A stretch of 64,000 nucleotides of DNA, taken from assembly GCA_028023455.1 (NCBI GenBank), contig JAQFVV010006200.1, forward strand, positions 877,238-941,237, in the 5' to 3' direction. This stretch comes from Epiperipatus broadwayi (lineage: Eukaryota; Onychophora; Udeonychophora; Euonychophora; Peripatidae). Below are positions 62,345 through 64,000 of the stretch, one piece after another (the stretch's first letter is position 1; every line of letters begins with the position of its first letter). Made by a program: the position numbers and the translations under genes. The notes beneath the pieces were generated by a model that ran no database searches, was not told where the DNA came from, and saw nothing but the letters and a program-made list of their open reading frames with translations.

Positions 62345-62825
62345 GCTAAGCATTTATCATAAAGCTTGTTGAGGAATTGACAATCCTCATTGTTTATATC
62401 TTACAAGCGTTAGAGAATCGGGTCATGTGATCTATGACTCTTATTTTTGACTATTTATAATCCCTGCCTCAAGTCTTATGTGATGTTATATTGCTAAGGC
62501 TACTAATATATGGTATGACTGACGATCTCTTAGCCCTATATAGCTATTTGAGTTGGATAGCTGGGTTTGAAGACATGTAGGGGTCAGAAAATTTCAGATT
62601 TTCCACTCAATAGATAACTTTTAGATAAGTGCTGGATTTGGGTTGGTATTTTTAGATCTAGTGTCTGAAGCTACCCTAGCGCCTCTCTGAGGAGTGCCAA
62701 AGCATGAAATCATGGTCAGAGGTTAAGAGAGGTTTTCTGACAGAGATATTTTAAATGCTTTCTTCAGCTAAGCGTTTATCACAAAGACTGTTGAGCAATT
62801 GGCAATTGCTCATTGTTTATATGAT
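62345..62825 (+). mobile_element. 420-bp ribozyme repeat, best-preserved copy (one unit plus a partial second)
   Basis: GCTAAGCATTTATCATAAAG at 62345 recurs as GCTAAGCGTTTATCACAAAG at 62767, a period of 422 bp. About 60 bp of the next unit follow, to ATTGTTTATATGATATTG. The unit contains GTCATGTGATCTATGACTCT, AGCTATTTGAGTTGGATAGC, GTGCTGGATTTGGGTTGG and then the hammerhead at 62682-62722. There is no open frame of note. A tandem, non-coding, ribozyme-bearing unit of this size is the known layout of retrozymes. Confidence 0.8.
62682..62722 (+). ncRNA. Hammerhead ribozyme, type I, minimal helix III
   Basis: Helix I is CCTCT (62682-62686) with AGAGG (62718-62722), five perfect pairs. The core CTGAGGA is at 62687-62693. 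Stem II is GTGC (62694-62697) with GCAT (62702-62705), one G-U pair, loop CAAA. GAAA is at 62706-62709. Helix III is A-U, U-G, C-G closed by AT. The triplet GUC puts cleavage after C62717. Every conserved hammerhead base is present (position 7 is free to vary). This is the strongest ribozyme candidate in the window; cleavage itself is not shown by sequence. Confidence 0.8.
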
Positions 62826-64000
62826 ATTGATGTTTTTAAAATACTATTTATATAGATAGATGGATGGATAGATAGAGAAATAAAAAATGGGCTTTAAAAT
62901 ATTATTATAGGACAAATGTCCTTCCAACAGCTTCTAAAATAATAATAATAATAACAACGAAGGTAGTTCCCATTAATCTTGTCAAATATCAGATTTTGAG
63001 AGTTTTAATAGTTTTCCAACTTATTTATTTCTAACTAAAAAAATAGTCAAATAAACTCACGCCTAAATAAATTTGAAATTTTATCTAAGATGACTGCTGC
63101 AGATCGCCTGATAGGTAATTATCTATTCAAAACTTGAAAAAAAAATGAAATTTTTTACACCCTAAATTCAAACCCAAAGTTACAGATATGGACATGAATG
63201 TATTATCATTATGATAAGAAGCCATTATATATATAAAGTTAATTCTTAAAATTTCTATTAAAATTTATCACATGATGTTGGACAAAGACAAACGTTTTTT
63301 TTTTTTTTAATATACTTTAAAAGTCATATGATAAATGACTACTAGATACATAGTGACTTATTTATCTATATACATTTTTCTTATATTGCAAAAAATCATA
63401 AATGCTTTTTAAATATCACCATTTTCTGAATGGCTAACTATGGAATTATTTTTTAAAATTACAATTAAAATTAATAATTTTTGTAAATGATTAGTAATAA
63501 TCATTAATATATTTATCAAAACTAAATATTATCAATTGTGTGAGTGCAAGCATTTGATTTTTGAATATTAACGTGTAGTGATTTAATAAACTAAACAAAA
63601 ATGACATAATTATGTAAAAATTAAAATATTTTGTTTCAGTCATAAAGACATTTTGGGATCATTTATTATTTTTAGATGTCTTTACATGTGTTTGAAATGT
63701 GTGTATAAAAAAATGGAAGTTTTAATTTTATCAAAAATACTACTCATGGAAAAGGTGAAATGGATTTGGATTAATAATATATATGGATTAAAAGAGACAT
63801 AATAATCTTTTGATAAAAATGATTATTAATAATCAATTTTTCTAAAATGAATTTTGTCCGATGTATTAATACAAGAAATTTGTATTTGTAGATTAAATTG
63901 TATATATTTAAAAATTATAAGTAATAATTTTATAAATTTATTCTTTCTACAATTAAATTATTTAAGAATGATAGTCTATTACTTTATTGTATCATTCAGA
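62826..64000. other. AT-rich spacer
   Basis: No gene. A short GATA/GATG tract lies near 62855-62876. 63485-63521 repeats the first part of the 20.1/20.5-kb direct repeat (AAATGATTAGTAATAATCAT). Confidence 0.5.

Overview
This is non-coding, very AT-rich DNA (G+C about a quarter, by eye) from an animal nuclear genome. I found no host gene I would defend. Every open frame longer than about 100 codons that resembles a known protein belongs to a retroelement. Penelope-like elements (PLEs) with GIY-YIG endonucleases, RTE, Jockey-like and L1/Tx1-like non-LTR relics, tRNA-derived SINEs with target-site duplications, long (AAT)n tracts and fold-back hairpins together indicate an invertebrate. The clade cannot be fixed from the sequence; the typical cephalopod SINE is not seen, and a flatworm, cnidarian or mollusc would all fit.

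Layout. 1-24 kb: AT-rich spacer with four SINE-like insertions, an RTE relic (8.3-9.1 kb), the 3' end of a non-LTR element (13.6-14.1 kb, minus), a Jockey-like scrap (15.7 kb), a long (AAT)n tract (20.65 kb) and two PLE-type terminal motifs (21.5-21.9 kb). 24.4-28.5 kb: two 5'-truncated PLE copies. The second lies between inverted arms that each carry a hammerhead-like motif. Both have strikingly cytosine-free plus strands. 28.5-38.7 kb: repeat relics, SINEs and another RTE tail. 39.0-42.3 kb: a minus-strand non-LTR element, one continuous frame broken only by five stops, with (AAT)n on both sides. 44-45.5 kb: a large palindrome and related repeats. 50.3-52.8 kb: an RTE relic, then three copies of a roughly 420-bp repeat. 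55-57.5 kb: fold-back elements. 62.3-62.8 kb: the best-preserved 420-bp repeat.

The most interesting signal is a dispersed family with a monomer of about 420 bp (28.6, 44.8-45.1, 51.7-52.8 and 62.3-62.8 kb). At one fixed place it carries a type I hammerhead ribozyme core: CUGANGA, stem II, GAAA, a 2-3 bp helix III and a UH cleavage site. Tandem copies repeat every 419 and 422 bp. This is the architecture of metazoan retrozymes, which are non-autonomous and thought to depend on PLEs, and PLEs are present here. Three copies keep a foldable core and the others show graded decay. Several other repeat families in the window carry more distant hammerhead-like motifs.
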